A stretch of DNA of 64,000 nt from Tetranychus cinnabarinus. Lineage: Eukaryota; Arthropoda; Arachnida; Trombidiformes; Tetranychidae. Shown here piece after piece: positions 54,649 to 64,000 of the stretch (position 1 is its first letter; each line of letters opens with the position of its first letter). The notes below the pieces were generated by a model. The model was not told where the DNA came from. It did not search any database and saw nothing but the letters and a program-made list of their open reading frames with translations. A program made the translations under genes and the position numbers. The stretch is from the NCBI GenBank assembly GCA_022266195.1, contig WHVY01000002.1, forward strand, positions 8,013,001 through 8,077,000, read 5' to 3'.

Positions 54649-57600
54649 TCATCGTTGATCGACTATCTTTAACCAATTGATAACTTTAGCTTCAACATTT
54701 TCTTTCCAGAAGATATTGGCTCGAATTTTTTCCAATGTTTGTTTCAATGATTGGAATCCTGATCCAAGAGGAACCGAAGAGTAAAATGATGAAACTTGAT
54801 TGTAATCAAATAGTGTTGAAAAATGCCAACCCGTTTCACTAATAATAGCATCAAGGGAAAAGGATCCAGTTCCAAAAAGGTTCAACAAAGTATTCCAATT
54901 GGAACGGACAAAACGCCAAGCCAAATGGCGACCAACTGGATTACGAGCAACATGAGTTATAACATAAGCTGTATCTTGAGGTTTAATCTTGTTCCTATCA
55001 AGTGAATAATTAAGGAATTGTGATAACAACCATGGATTATGAGTGTGGGCCAAAGCATCCAGAAGTAAACGTTTCTCTGAAGGAATCCTTTCCTTAACAT
55101 ATTTTTGCCAACAAAATTCCCATTCTTCAGTATCGCCCAACATTATTCCAGTTGTGTAAACGGTTTTACGGAAATTTGGTGGCGGTTGATACGCATCTTG
55201 AGACCATTTATCAAAGTGTTGTTTAGCAATTCGAATGGTTGTATCTTCACCGAAATAGGCAGCCGCATAGTAAATGGATGATCGCAACTTACGGTCAAGA
55301 TGGCTTCCTTCATCGATCCAACCTCGTTTCCACATTTTAAGTGCAACTCGAATGAGTCTTAAAATAAATTTACGAAGCAAAGGATGACCTTCCATTATTG
55401 AGTCCAATATCTTTAAGTTTATTATCGTTGTGACCCAAGGAACATAATCACGTTCCTTTGATTTTTCAAGATATGATGTGATGTTGAGTGCAATTTGAGG
55501 TTGAAGTAGATCCATTCGCATGAACGAGAAAGCATCGTCAATCAAGTTGGCCCTATCTGAAGGTGATAAAAGATGAGTATCAGGACCAGAGCGATCCAAT
55601 AATGAAATTAATCTTTTCCAATTGTATTCATCGTAATTAACTCGATAAAATCCTGTTTGGTTAACATTTATTTTAAACCAATCAACATGGTGAGGAAAAG
55701 GAATCACTGAATTAGACGATGACATCCATATTAATGTTGCATCTCTTGGGTTATGACTGGTTATAAAAGTTATTGGGACAATCCATTGATATCCAAATGG
55801 AGATGTATTGTTACCATCCAATTCATCTTCACTTAAAGGACTGGAAAGGTAACGTTTTTGAGTCAACAAAACATGTTCACCATAAGATCTAACACTAATC
55901 ACTGGATATCCTTTTTGACGAACCCAAGTCTCCATTATACTTGTAACATTTATCACTTCATTTGGCACAATCTATAAAATATAATAATGTTAGTTTATAA
56001 TTTAAAACAATATAAAGATATAATACAAAAATACAAACAAAATATAATTACATTTGAAAATGATCTCCAAAGATCACTTGTTTCAGCATTGGAAAATTTA
56101 TATTTGGAGAGATAATTTTTTAACCCAAATCTCAAATTATCTGGTCCAAGAAAATTCTTCAACATTCTAATTAAAGCAGCACCTTTCTTGTATGATATTG
56201 TATCAAAAAGAGCTTCAATTTCTCGTGGATCTTTAACATCATTCATAATTGCATGAGATGATTCAAGTGAATCTAAGGCTAATGCTTCTTGAGTTGTTGT
56301 CAACACAAATTGATCCAACATACGCCAATCTGGATACAAATGATCAACTCCAAGATTCTCAACATAAGAAGCAAATCCTTCATTTAACCAAAGATCATTC
56401 CACCATTTCATAGTAACTAAATTACCAAACCATTGGTGAGCAATTTCATGACTAATTACAGTTAAAACCTCTTCTTTAGCTGAATCAGGAGATGTCTTTT
56501 CATTATACATAATGGCAGTTGATCTGAATGTCATTAAACCCCAGTTTTCCATTGCACCAGCACCAAAATCAGGGACAGACACCAAATCAAGTTTAGTTAA
56601 TGGATAAGTTAAATTGAAAAAAGACTGAAAATAAGTTAATATGGAAACAGCTGATCTTAAAGCCAATTCGCCATGATTAACTTGATCTCGAGGAGCCAAA
56701 ACTCGAACATGAGTTCCCTCTTTGGTTCTTGCATCCAAAGGTTTAAAATCACAGACAACAAAAGCAACCAAATAAGTGCTCATTTTAACAGTTGAATCAA
56801 ATACAGAGAGTCGAAGGCCTTCCTTTGAATAAATCAAAGTATCTTGTTTCTCTGAATTAAAGTAGACATCATGATGAGCTTCATGAACCATTTTCAATGA
56901 AAAAGTAGCCTTAAAAGCAGGTTCATCAAAACATGGGAATGCTGAACGAGCCATTGTAGGTTCAAAATGTGTTGTCCCAATGAATCTTTTACGTTCACTT
57001 GAACTGTCCATATAAGACGAAATGTAAAATCCTTCCAATCTTTCCTCCAATGATTTAGTGAAGTTTATTTTAACCACATATTCAGTGTTTGTCTCTAAAT
57101 TGTTTACCAATTTGATATGAATCAATTCAAATTCATCATTTTCCAATACTTTATCAACTGTTATCCTTTCACTTTCATCGTTAAATTTGGTAATAGTGAT
57201 TTGTGTTAAATTCAATTGTTTACCATGTACTAAAATAAAGTCAACTGCTTCTTCACTGATGATGCTTATTTCAACTGATCCTCGATTAATAAATGTGGTT
57301 AAATTTGGATGCATGAAGATATCTGAATAAATATGAGGAAACATGAGAAAATATGAAAATATGAGATAAATTAATATTAATAATATGAATATAAATGATA
57401 AATGTGTTTATTAATACTAACCATAATGGATGGGTTTAATAAAATTAGGCAATCTTAAATCACTCCAAGGAAATTGTTCCCCATTAGTGGCTAAAAGATG
57501 TGATGAACTTGAATTAACTTGAGTTGTATTGGTTTCTTCAATTGCTCCAATGATATGGCATTGATTTGTTTTAAAGGGACAGGCAAAGGCGCAAATTAAG

Positions 57601-57824
57601 ACAGTCGAGATGAGTAGGATAACAATTAATGCTACCATGATAAGTAATTGATAAAATGAAAAATGTACATGATGAGGATGCTGTTTACGGCAAACACGAC
57701 GATTACGGCAAAATGGCCCACAATCACCTCTCAATGATTTATTGGTTACTCCATCCACTGATTCACGACAAGTCAAAAAGGTAACATCATCCATTTCAAG
57801 ATCAGACATTTGAATAATGCTCAT
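54649..57824 (-). CDS. M1 zinc aminopeptidase, type II membrane protein (aminopeptidase N-like)
   Basis: Three minus-strand exons, 57422..57824, 56052..57322 and 54649..55971, give 998 residues. I start at ATG 57822-57824; the longer frame begins with TTG. A short cytosolic N-terminus with several Cys is followed by a signal anchor (LLIMVALIVILLISTVLIC). The extracellular M1 domain shows the exopeptidase motif GAMEN (about 390-394), the zinc site HEIAHQW with the third ligand in LWLNEGFAS (His426, His430, Glu449; exact HEXXHX18E spacing), and a helical ERAP1-type C-terminal domain to the end. It should release N-terminal amino acids from peptides at the cell surface, for example in gut digestion or neuropeptide inactivation. 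It ends without a GPI-type hydrophobic tail, which agrees with N-terminal anchoring. Length is typical for the family. Confidence 0.93.
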
Positions 57825-59841
57825 AATTGCTATTATATTTGGATCCTTCAATTAAACCAATTCGTATAATCTCGATAATTATTCATCTAATTTATTGATG
57901 ATTGTAATAACAATAATGATGATTTTGTTGGCGATGATGGTGACTTGGAATGGCTTGTTAGTTGCTTTAAAATATATACTGTTATCATATGATAAAGTCC
58001 AATTAAAGCAATGACGATGTTGACAATAAGCAAGTGTAAAAAATAAATAACATGAATTAAGATGAGGAAATTGTATTATCACTTATCTTGTTCATTCAAT
58101 TTATCAATTTAAATTAAACAGAGGAATCATCATAATGGTTATGACAGTTAATCAACTATTAATAGTAACAATAAACATAACCATAACCATAATGATAACC
58201 ATAACAAGACACAAAATGAAACATGAAAAATGTCCAACCAAAAAATATGTAAACAATAGATGGCAAAATGTACAACTTACCGTTTAATTGATTGTATCCA
58301 AACATTTAATTATTGATTGTTAATGCCTTTGCATTTGTATTTCACTGGTTCCAATACAAATGGTTTATTTCACAGTTATTTGAACACGAATATATTGATC
58401 ACAGGTCCGGTTGAATTGATAATGAAATGAAAACAAATGGATACAAATGAAGGTAAAGAGTATGTTATAAGATGAACAGATGAAAATAGAATGTCGAGAT
58501 GAAGATGGAGATGAGGAATAAAGAAATATCAAAAGGGATAAAAGATGATCACGATTTGGAGCCAATTATGTTTTAAGGAATCCAATCCATTGTGAATTCA
58601 TGTTCAAAGGCGATCAAGTAAATCTGATGGTGAGTATAAATCATGATAAAGTCCTAATGAGACTTGAAATGATCTTTTTTCTTTTCATTTCTTCTTTTTC
58701 TTCTTCTCATTCTAACCCACAGACTCACTTCTATTACATTCACTTTCTCTCATTCCATTTGCTTTTTTTCATCCTCATCTTTCTACATACTTCTTTACCA
58801 ACTCACATCTCCTCTTTTTATCGTACGAGAATTTCCTTTTTTTTGCTTCTTTTAATCCCGGCTCTGAACAAGGTATTATTGATTCATTACCAAGCGAGAA
58901 ATTTCTTCATTCTGGATCAGTAATTTTCCTTACATCATCAATAAGGAGCCATCAGTCATCAAAATCATACCATTAATTGATTTTTATGCTTACAAAGTGA
59001 ACAAATGAATGGGTCCACAGATATAACTATCATTAAGCTGCTTTGCACTTTCATAAAACAGCATATAAATGATAATCAGAATCCATTGCTGAACAAAAAG
59101 TGAAAACCATTCACGTTCATGTAATTTCATCTCCATCACCAATGTATTCATTTACAGCATTTTTTATCATTCCTCGAGAAATCAAAGCAATTAAATAAGG
59201 AAATGAAATCGATAGGATACACTCCATGGTTGAAAAAGGATTGAAGAAAACAAATTTAATAATGAACCTGATAAGGATTTTCAATGTTTAGAGGAGAAGC
59301 AGTTCAGCTCAACTGTTAATCTAAAATTAATCAGGAATAAAAAATGAATTAAAAGCTCCACGAAAACAAAATTAACTTATAATTAGCTTAATGAAGATTT
59401 GTATTTTGTAAATTGTATACAAGACTGTATACCATATTTATACCGCCATATTTGAAATTTATCAAATGGTGCGTAATCATTGAATTAGACTTTAATTGTC
59501 AGTATAATTATATCATGATAATTAGCTTAAGTTATTGTGATTCTGTCAACATTTATTAATTACAGTAATTGGATAATTTTTTCAATCCAATTTTGAATTC
59601 AATTCCCTGAATTGATCTCCCCGCCTGTTGCCATAGGAACGCAGAGTTGAAACCATCTTCAAATCTTGAATTTTTTCACTGCAAATTTTACACTGTTAGC
59701 TTAATTACCTAATTTCGATAATAAACAAATTGTTTTGTGTCATCTAGAGATTTTATTTTAATCAAAAATCAAGGTAAAAATTATGGTTAGGTGATGTCAC
59801 TTTTCCTTCTTTAATATATCTCGATATGTTTTCATTTACAG
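57825..59841. other. Divergent intergenic region (aminopeptidase / NELFB)
   Basis: About 2 kb between divergent starts. It contains a degenerate CATAAC hexamer tract (58165-58206), a pyrimidine-rich strand at 58670-58860 that creates a spurious ORF, and near the end a 5'-UTR intron of NELFB (GTAAAA donor at 59773, TTTACAG acceptor ending 59841). Confidence 0.6.
58165..58206. repeat. Degenerate (CATAAC)n repeat
   Basis: Several near-copies of CATAAC/CATAAT, a simple-sequence tract with no telomere-type TTAGG unit. Confidence 0.75.
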
Positions 59842-61628
59842 ATGAATGGACTTGAAGAAGTTGGTATACCTGGAAGGGAATATCTTCGTGAAGCATTAAC
59901 AAATTGCAACGATCCTTTACAAGCTATCCAAGAATTCCAAACTGAAAATGGTATTTTATTACCCTCATTACGAACAATACTTCCATTATTGGACCTCCAT
60001 GAAGTCAAGAGATACGATTTTCATCACTCAGTATTGGAAGAGTTGAAAGATAAATTACTGAAACAAATCGACAAAATGGCTTCATCCGAGTCAACTGATA
60101 AAGAAAAAAGTCTCAAAGAATTATTGGAAAAAAGTTTCCCTGTTATAAGGATACAGACTTTACAACCAATTGTTATGTCTTTATTGAAAAATTTAGGTAA
60201 ATCTATCAGATAATTTCCCTTCATTTTATGCAGTTTAACTTACATGCTTTTGTCTTTTTTGCAGAACGTATTGATGATAAATATTTGAAACAAATTGTTG
60301 CTGATAGAGAGCTTTATGAAAAGTGTGATCTCTCAGTTAAGCGACAAATCTGGCAACAGCATCAAGGATTGTTCGGTGACGAAGTTTCGCCGCTATTTAG
60401 CGCATATATAAAAGAGAAAGATACTATGCTTTTTTCACTCCAGTCAGGATCTTTTTTTGCAATGACTCCAAAACAAAGGCGCCAAAGCGAAATAATACAA
60501 AATTTAGTGAAAATAATTGGTCGCAATGTATTACTTTATGATACTTGTTTGCAATTTCTCCGAACACTTTTTTTGAGCACAAAAAATAGTCACTATTGTA
60601 CATTACGTGTTGATCTTCTGATGGCCTTACATGATGCCGATATTCAGGATATTACTTCCATGGATCCTTGCCATAAATTTGCTTGGTGTCTTGATGCCTG
60701 CATAAGAGAGCAAAACATTGATCCAAAGAGATCTCGTGAATTACAAGGTTTTCTTGAAGGAGTCAAGCGTGGCCAAGAACAAGTAATTGGCGATTTATCC
60801 ATGACCTTATGTGATCCATATGCTGTCAACTTTTTGGCAAACAAAGCAATTAAAATAGCCAATAATTTGATAAATAACGAGAACCTTGCTCGTGAAAACC
60901 TAGTGTTAATGTTAATTCTAAGAATGTTAAATTTGGGCTTACATTCATGGGACATTCTGAATTCGCAAGTATATAGAGAACCTAAACTCGATGTTGAATT
61001 GGTGACTCGATTTCTTCCTGTGTTAATGTCCTTAATCGTTGATGATCAAGTTCGTGCTGTTAATTCAAAGTTACCTCCTGATGATCGAGAATCAGCTTTA
61101 ACTATTATTGAACATTCAGGACCTCCTCCAGATTTGTATCAAAAATTCATTACAGAAGACCGTTTAGCTACTGAGCTAGCCATTTATTATACTTTACAGG
61201 TATTACGTCAAAAAGATCGAAATGCAGTTGTGCGAGTTTTAGGTTTTTTATCTAACTGTCATGACAATCGGATATCTGATGATCGTATTCTTCACAGTTT
61301 AGTGTCATTCCTGATTCCAATGGCAGATGAATTTTCATTAGAAGATTTTTGCACAGCTGTTTTCGATGAAATTTTCCTTTCCAACCTTGACCAACTCAAT
61401 GTACCATATCATTTAATCAAGCTTATGCACCATGTTTACAATCATCTTCCTGCACATCGACTAGATCTGTTAATCAAAACATTGACCGCATGTCCAATTG
61501 AAAATGAGAAAGCTAAAGAAATGTTAACTGATTTGGTAAAGAAAGTGGAAGATTTTAAAGCTGAAGCTGATAAAAAAGCTGAAGAACCTCCTCAGGAAGA
61601 TATTGCACTTCCATTGCCAGTTGTTTAA
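59842..61628 (+). CDS. NELFB: Negative elongation factor B (NELF-B/COBRA1)
   Basis: Two coding exons, 59842..60196 and 60265..61628, give 572 residues (human 580). The ATG sits directly after a TTTACAG acceptor, so a 5'-UTR intron ends at 59841. The N-terminus aligns with human NELFB from residue 1: GLEEVG, LTNCNDPLQAIQEFQTENG and LLPSLRTILPLLDLH. Further landmarks are SVKRQIWQQHQGLFGDEVSP, LRTLFLSTKNSHYCTLR, DPCHKFAWCLDACIRE, ELQGFLEGVKRGQEQ, LITRFLP-like LVTRFLPVLMSLIVDD and the C-terminal LPLPVV. NELF-B is a HEAT-repeat-like subunit of NELF, which with DSIF holds RNA polymerase II at the promoter-proximal pause until P-TEFb acts. Full length with no disrupted block. Confidence 0.95.
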
Positions 61629-62036
61629 AGTACAAAAAAAGCTATTTTTCCCTTCAAACCGGTGTTATATAATTGTAAAGACTCATTGAATTTAATCATC
61701 TTCCATATCACATTAAATAAATCTCATTGTAACTTTTAAATCATCCCAGATTCAAATTAAACTGGACATATGAAGCTCTATAATTGCTTAATGGTCAACT
61801 CTCCTGCTTTATTGTAATTAGTTATGAAAATTTTACACTATTCTAAGTATTATCTTGCACAAAATAAAAAAAATCTTAGTTCCAATGTTTCGTGAGTTTT
61901 ATTAATGAATATTTATGAAGAAAGCACAAAGAGGTAAAGAAATTAAAATAGATCACAAAAGGGTTCGATAAATATTAAATTAAGATCAGTGAGAGGATTA
62001 AAATCAAATACAAAAGGAGGTAATTATTTTGGTTGC
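61629..62036. other. Convergent intergenic region
   Basis: 3' flanks of NELFB (+) and the second serine protease (-). It has AATAAA-type signals near 61710 and 61862; no gene. Confidence 0.55.
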
Positions 62037-63560
62037 TTAATAAAGACTCTTGATTTGATTGATCCACTCAAGAAAATGAGTAACTCGAGTATAAACATCA
62101 GGGAAACCTGGTTTAGCACAACCAGAACCAAATGATGTTATTCCAGCAAGATGCCATTGGTTGCCAACTTTACATTGAAGTGGTCCTCCAGAATCACCCT
62201 AATTACAACAAATCAATTCAAATTATAAGCAACAAATCAAAATATTAATTGTGATTAGACTTACATGACAAGTTCCTTTTCCACCTTCTTTAGTTCCAGC
62301 ACAAAGATGCCAATGTCTGATTGAGATCTTGAATTTGGGGAAATATGCTTTCTGACATTCCTCATTGTCAAACACTTTTATTTCAACTTTTTGTAAGACA
62401 TCAGCTGCTCTTTTGTCTGTGTAAGATTGGTTAATTATTAGAATTGGATGTGAAAAAATGCAAAATTAGATTAATTAAGGATAAGAAATTTAAATGTATC
62501 GTAAGTCTACTCAACTGTAATCAACTTTTCCCCATCCTGTGGCAACACATTCAACATCAAAGAAATCAAAATGAGGATCATCAGGTAAACAGATTGGTGA
62601 AACATGATCATTTGTTTCAACTGGTTCACTTAATTTCATAAGAGCAATATCATTATCATAACCACGGTACCATGGGTAATGGAAAAGCTTTGTTACTGAA
62701 TAAGTTTTCTCATGGGTCTCAGTTAATTTCATATTGTGTTCACCAACACGAACTTCCCAAAATATTGGTTGAGGCAAGGCAAAGACTGGGCTAAAAATCA
62801 ATCAATCAGTCAAAAGCTCTATCTATTAGAGAGTTTATTTATCACTTACTTTAACATGCAATGAGCAGCTGTCATTACCCATTGACGGTCAATCAAAACT
62901 CCACCACACCAATGTCCAATTTTGCCCACTTGTGGGTGAATCAAACGGAGAGAGACCTTTGAACGGACAAAGACAAAGTTTAAATCAAAAAACGAATTGG
63001 TTGGATTTGATTGGAATTTCAATGATCGAAACAATTTACTTACTTGCCATGGCCATTCACCAATAATTGAATTGTTACCACCAACAATGCGTTCAGTCAA
63101 TGGACTATCATTCCGATAACGGTTATACCCGCACGCTTGTTGAGCTTGGGATTGATGAATAAACACAGAGAATGTTAAATGTTAAATCTAGCTTATTAAG
63201 CAAAGGTTGATTCAATACAAACAATATGAATTATGGTTGATATAAACAACAATTATCAATCCTACCTCGAGGTTCAGATGATTGAGTTGATGGTAGAGAT
63301 GAGATAGTTGTTGGGCTAGGAGTTGATGTGGATGAGGATGAAGTTGATGTTGTCGTGGGTGGTGAGGAGGAGGGTGAAGAACTGGAAGAAGGTGAAGGTG
63401 AAGATGTTGAGATAATTGTTGTTATGTCGTCGTTAATTGTATTACTTGATGATTGAGTAGTTGTTATAAAAGTCCTATTGATGTTACTTTCTTCTAGACA
63501 ATAACTTGAAACAATAAATATAAACCATATGATGGATGATAATTTATGTCCAGGATCCAT
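62037..63560 (-). CDS. S1 serine protease with mucin-like Ser/Thr/Pro N-terminal region
   Basis: Six minus-strand exons, 63266..63560, 63044..63144, 62850..62956, 62516..62790, 62265..62416 and 62037..62198, total 363 residues in one frame. A signal peptide (KLSSIIWFIFIVSSYC) precedes about 70 residues made almost only of Ser, Thr and Pro, probably heavily O-glycosylated. The catalytic domain begins at TERIVGG, a normal trypsin-type activation site. The triad is His in TAAHC, Asp in YDNDIALMKL and Ser in GDSGGP. The specificity position six before the Ser is Gly (GKGTCHGDS) rather than Asp, so it is not expected to be trypsin-like and may prefer other side chains. The third intron position carries conventional short introns; the 62957-63043 intron is 87 bp without an in-frame stop. 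Substrate unknown. Confidence 0.88.
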
Positions 63561-64000
63561 TCTGACAACTCAACAATTGATTGATTTCCCTTTGAAAGTA
63601 AAATCGAGCAATTTAATCCAATTTGATCCAGAAAAATAACAAAAAATAAGAAACAATTTTGTCTCTCCAAGTGAGTCAGTCGCTTATAACTGAACAGACA
63701 ATTGACCAAAAAAAGGTTTATGATAAAAAAAGATTATGGCAGAGTAAAGGGTGGTCAACCAATTTCATTTCAAGATTGATCACTGTAAATTGTAAATACA
63801 TGTATGTTGATTTGATTTGACGCTCATTATTAACAATTTTCATCAAAATACAAACTTGACTGAAATTTTTGTTCTTTACGCAACCAAAAATCTAAATCAC
63901 ACCTTATCCGGTTTATTCCTTGTAAACTCTCCTTCTATCAATAATTGCTCCTGTTGATGATCAACATCAGCACCAGAATCACCATCAACTTTATCAATAT
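63561..64000. other. Upstream flank, window end
   Basis: AT-rich DNA 5' of the second protease gene. No gene supported before the window ends. Confidence 0.45.

Noticed and set aside
58165..58206. CATAAC hexamers as possible internal telomere sequence
   Set aside because: Arthropod telomere repeat is usually TTAGG; the units here do not match it and are degenerate.
58600..58923. 107-codon plus-strand ORF with ATG, hydrophobic
   Set aside because: Phe/Leu/Ser content comes from a pyrimidine-rich tract; no signal of a real membrane protein family.

Overview
The window is nuclear DNA from a eukaryote with a compact, AT-rich genome. Most introns are about 70-110 bp with GT-AG ends, single-exon genes are common, and there is no operon structure. 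An R&R chitin-binding cuticle protein, tandem divergent DEG/ENaC channels, a carboxyl/cholinesterase relic and the general gene style point to an arthropod, most likely an acariform mite such as a Tetranychus spider mite. That species-level guess is inference from recall, not from a search.

Layout. 0-13 kb: the 3' end of a Lys/His/Trp-rich gene, a carboxylesterase relic, a tetraspanin-like gene, a four-exon histidine-rich secreted protein, a 668-bp Mutator-like MITE inside a small secreted-peptide ORF, DET1, and a decayed second copy of the His-rich gene tail. 13-20 kb: an epoxide-hydrolase-like gene, a cluster of TATCGATA sites, and an intronless bacterial/fungal-type secreted PI-PLC. 19.8-30.4 kb (the most unusual part): site-1 protease (MBTPS1) whose first exon is fused in frame to a duplicated TBC1D2 PH-domain exon, then a broken fragment of DBT (branched-chain acyltransferase E2), then intact TBC1D2 with the source of the duplication. 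30.6-40 kb: a Cys-rich secreted protein, CPTP, MIF4GD and a cuticle protein. 40-48 kb: a two-membrane-segment PPxY-rich protein with a 4.5-kb intron that carries an S1 serine protease on the other strand. 49.8-53.5 kb: two tandem DEG/ENaC-like genes. 54.6-63.6 kb: an M1 aminopeptidase, NELFB and a second S1 protease with a mucin-like N-terminus.

The genes do not form one pathway. Housekeeping genes (DET1, MBTPS1, TBC1D2, CPTP, MIF4GD, NELFB) are interleaved with secreted or surface proteins typical of fast-evolving arthropod families. The main theme is local duplication and decay. The strongest candidate for something undescribed is the PH-S1P fusion: no methionine lies between the duplicated TBC1D2 sequence and the S1P signal segment, so the S1P start codon, and perhaps its promoter, appears to have been taken from TBC1D2.
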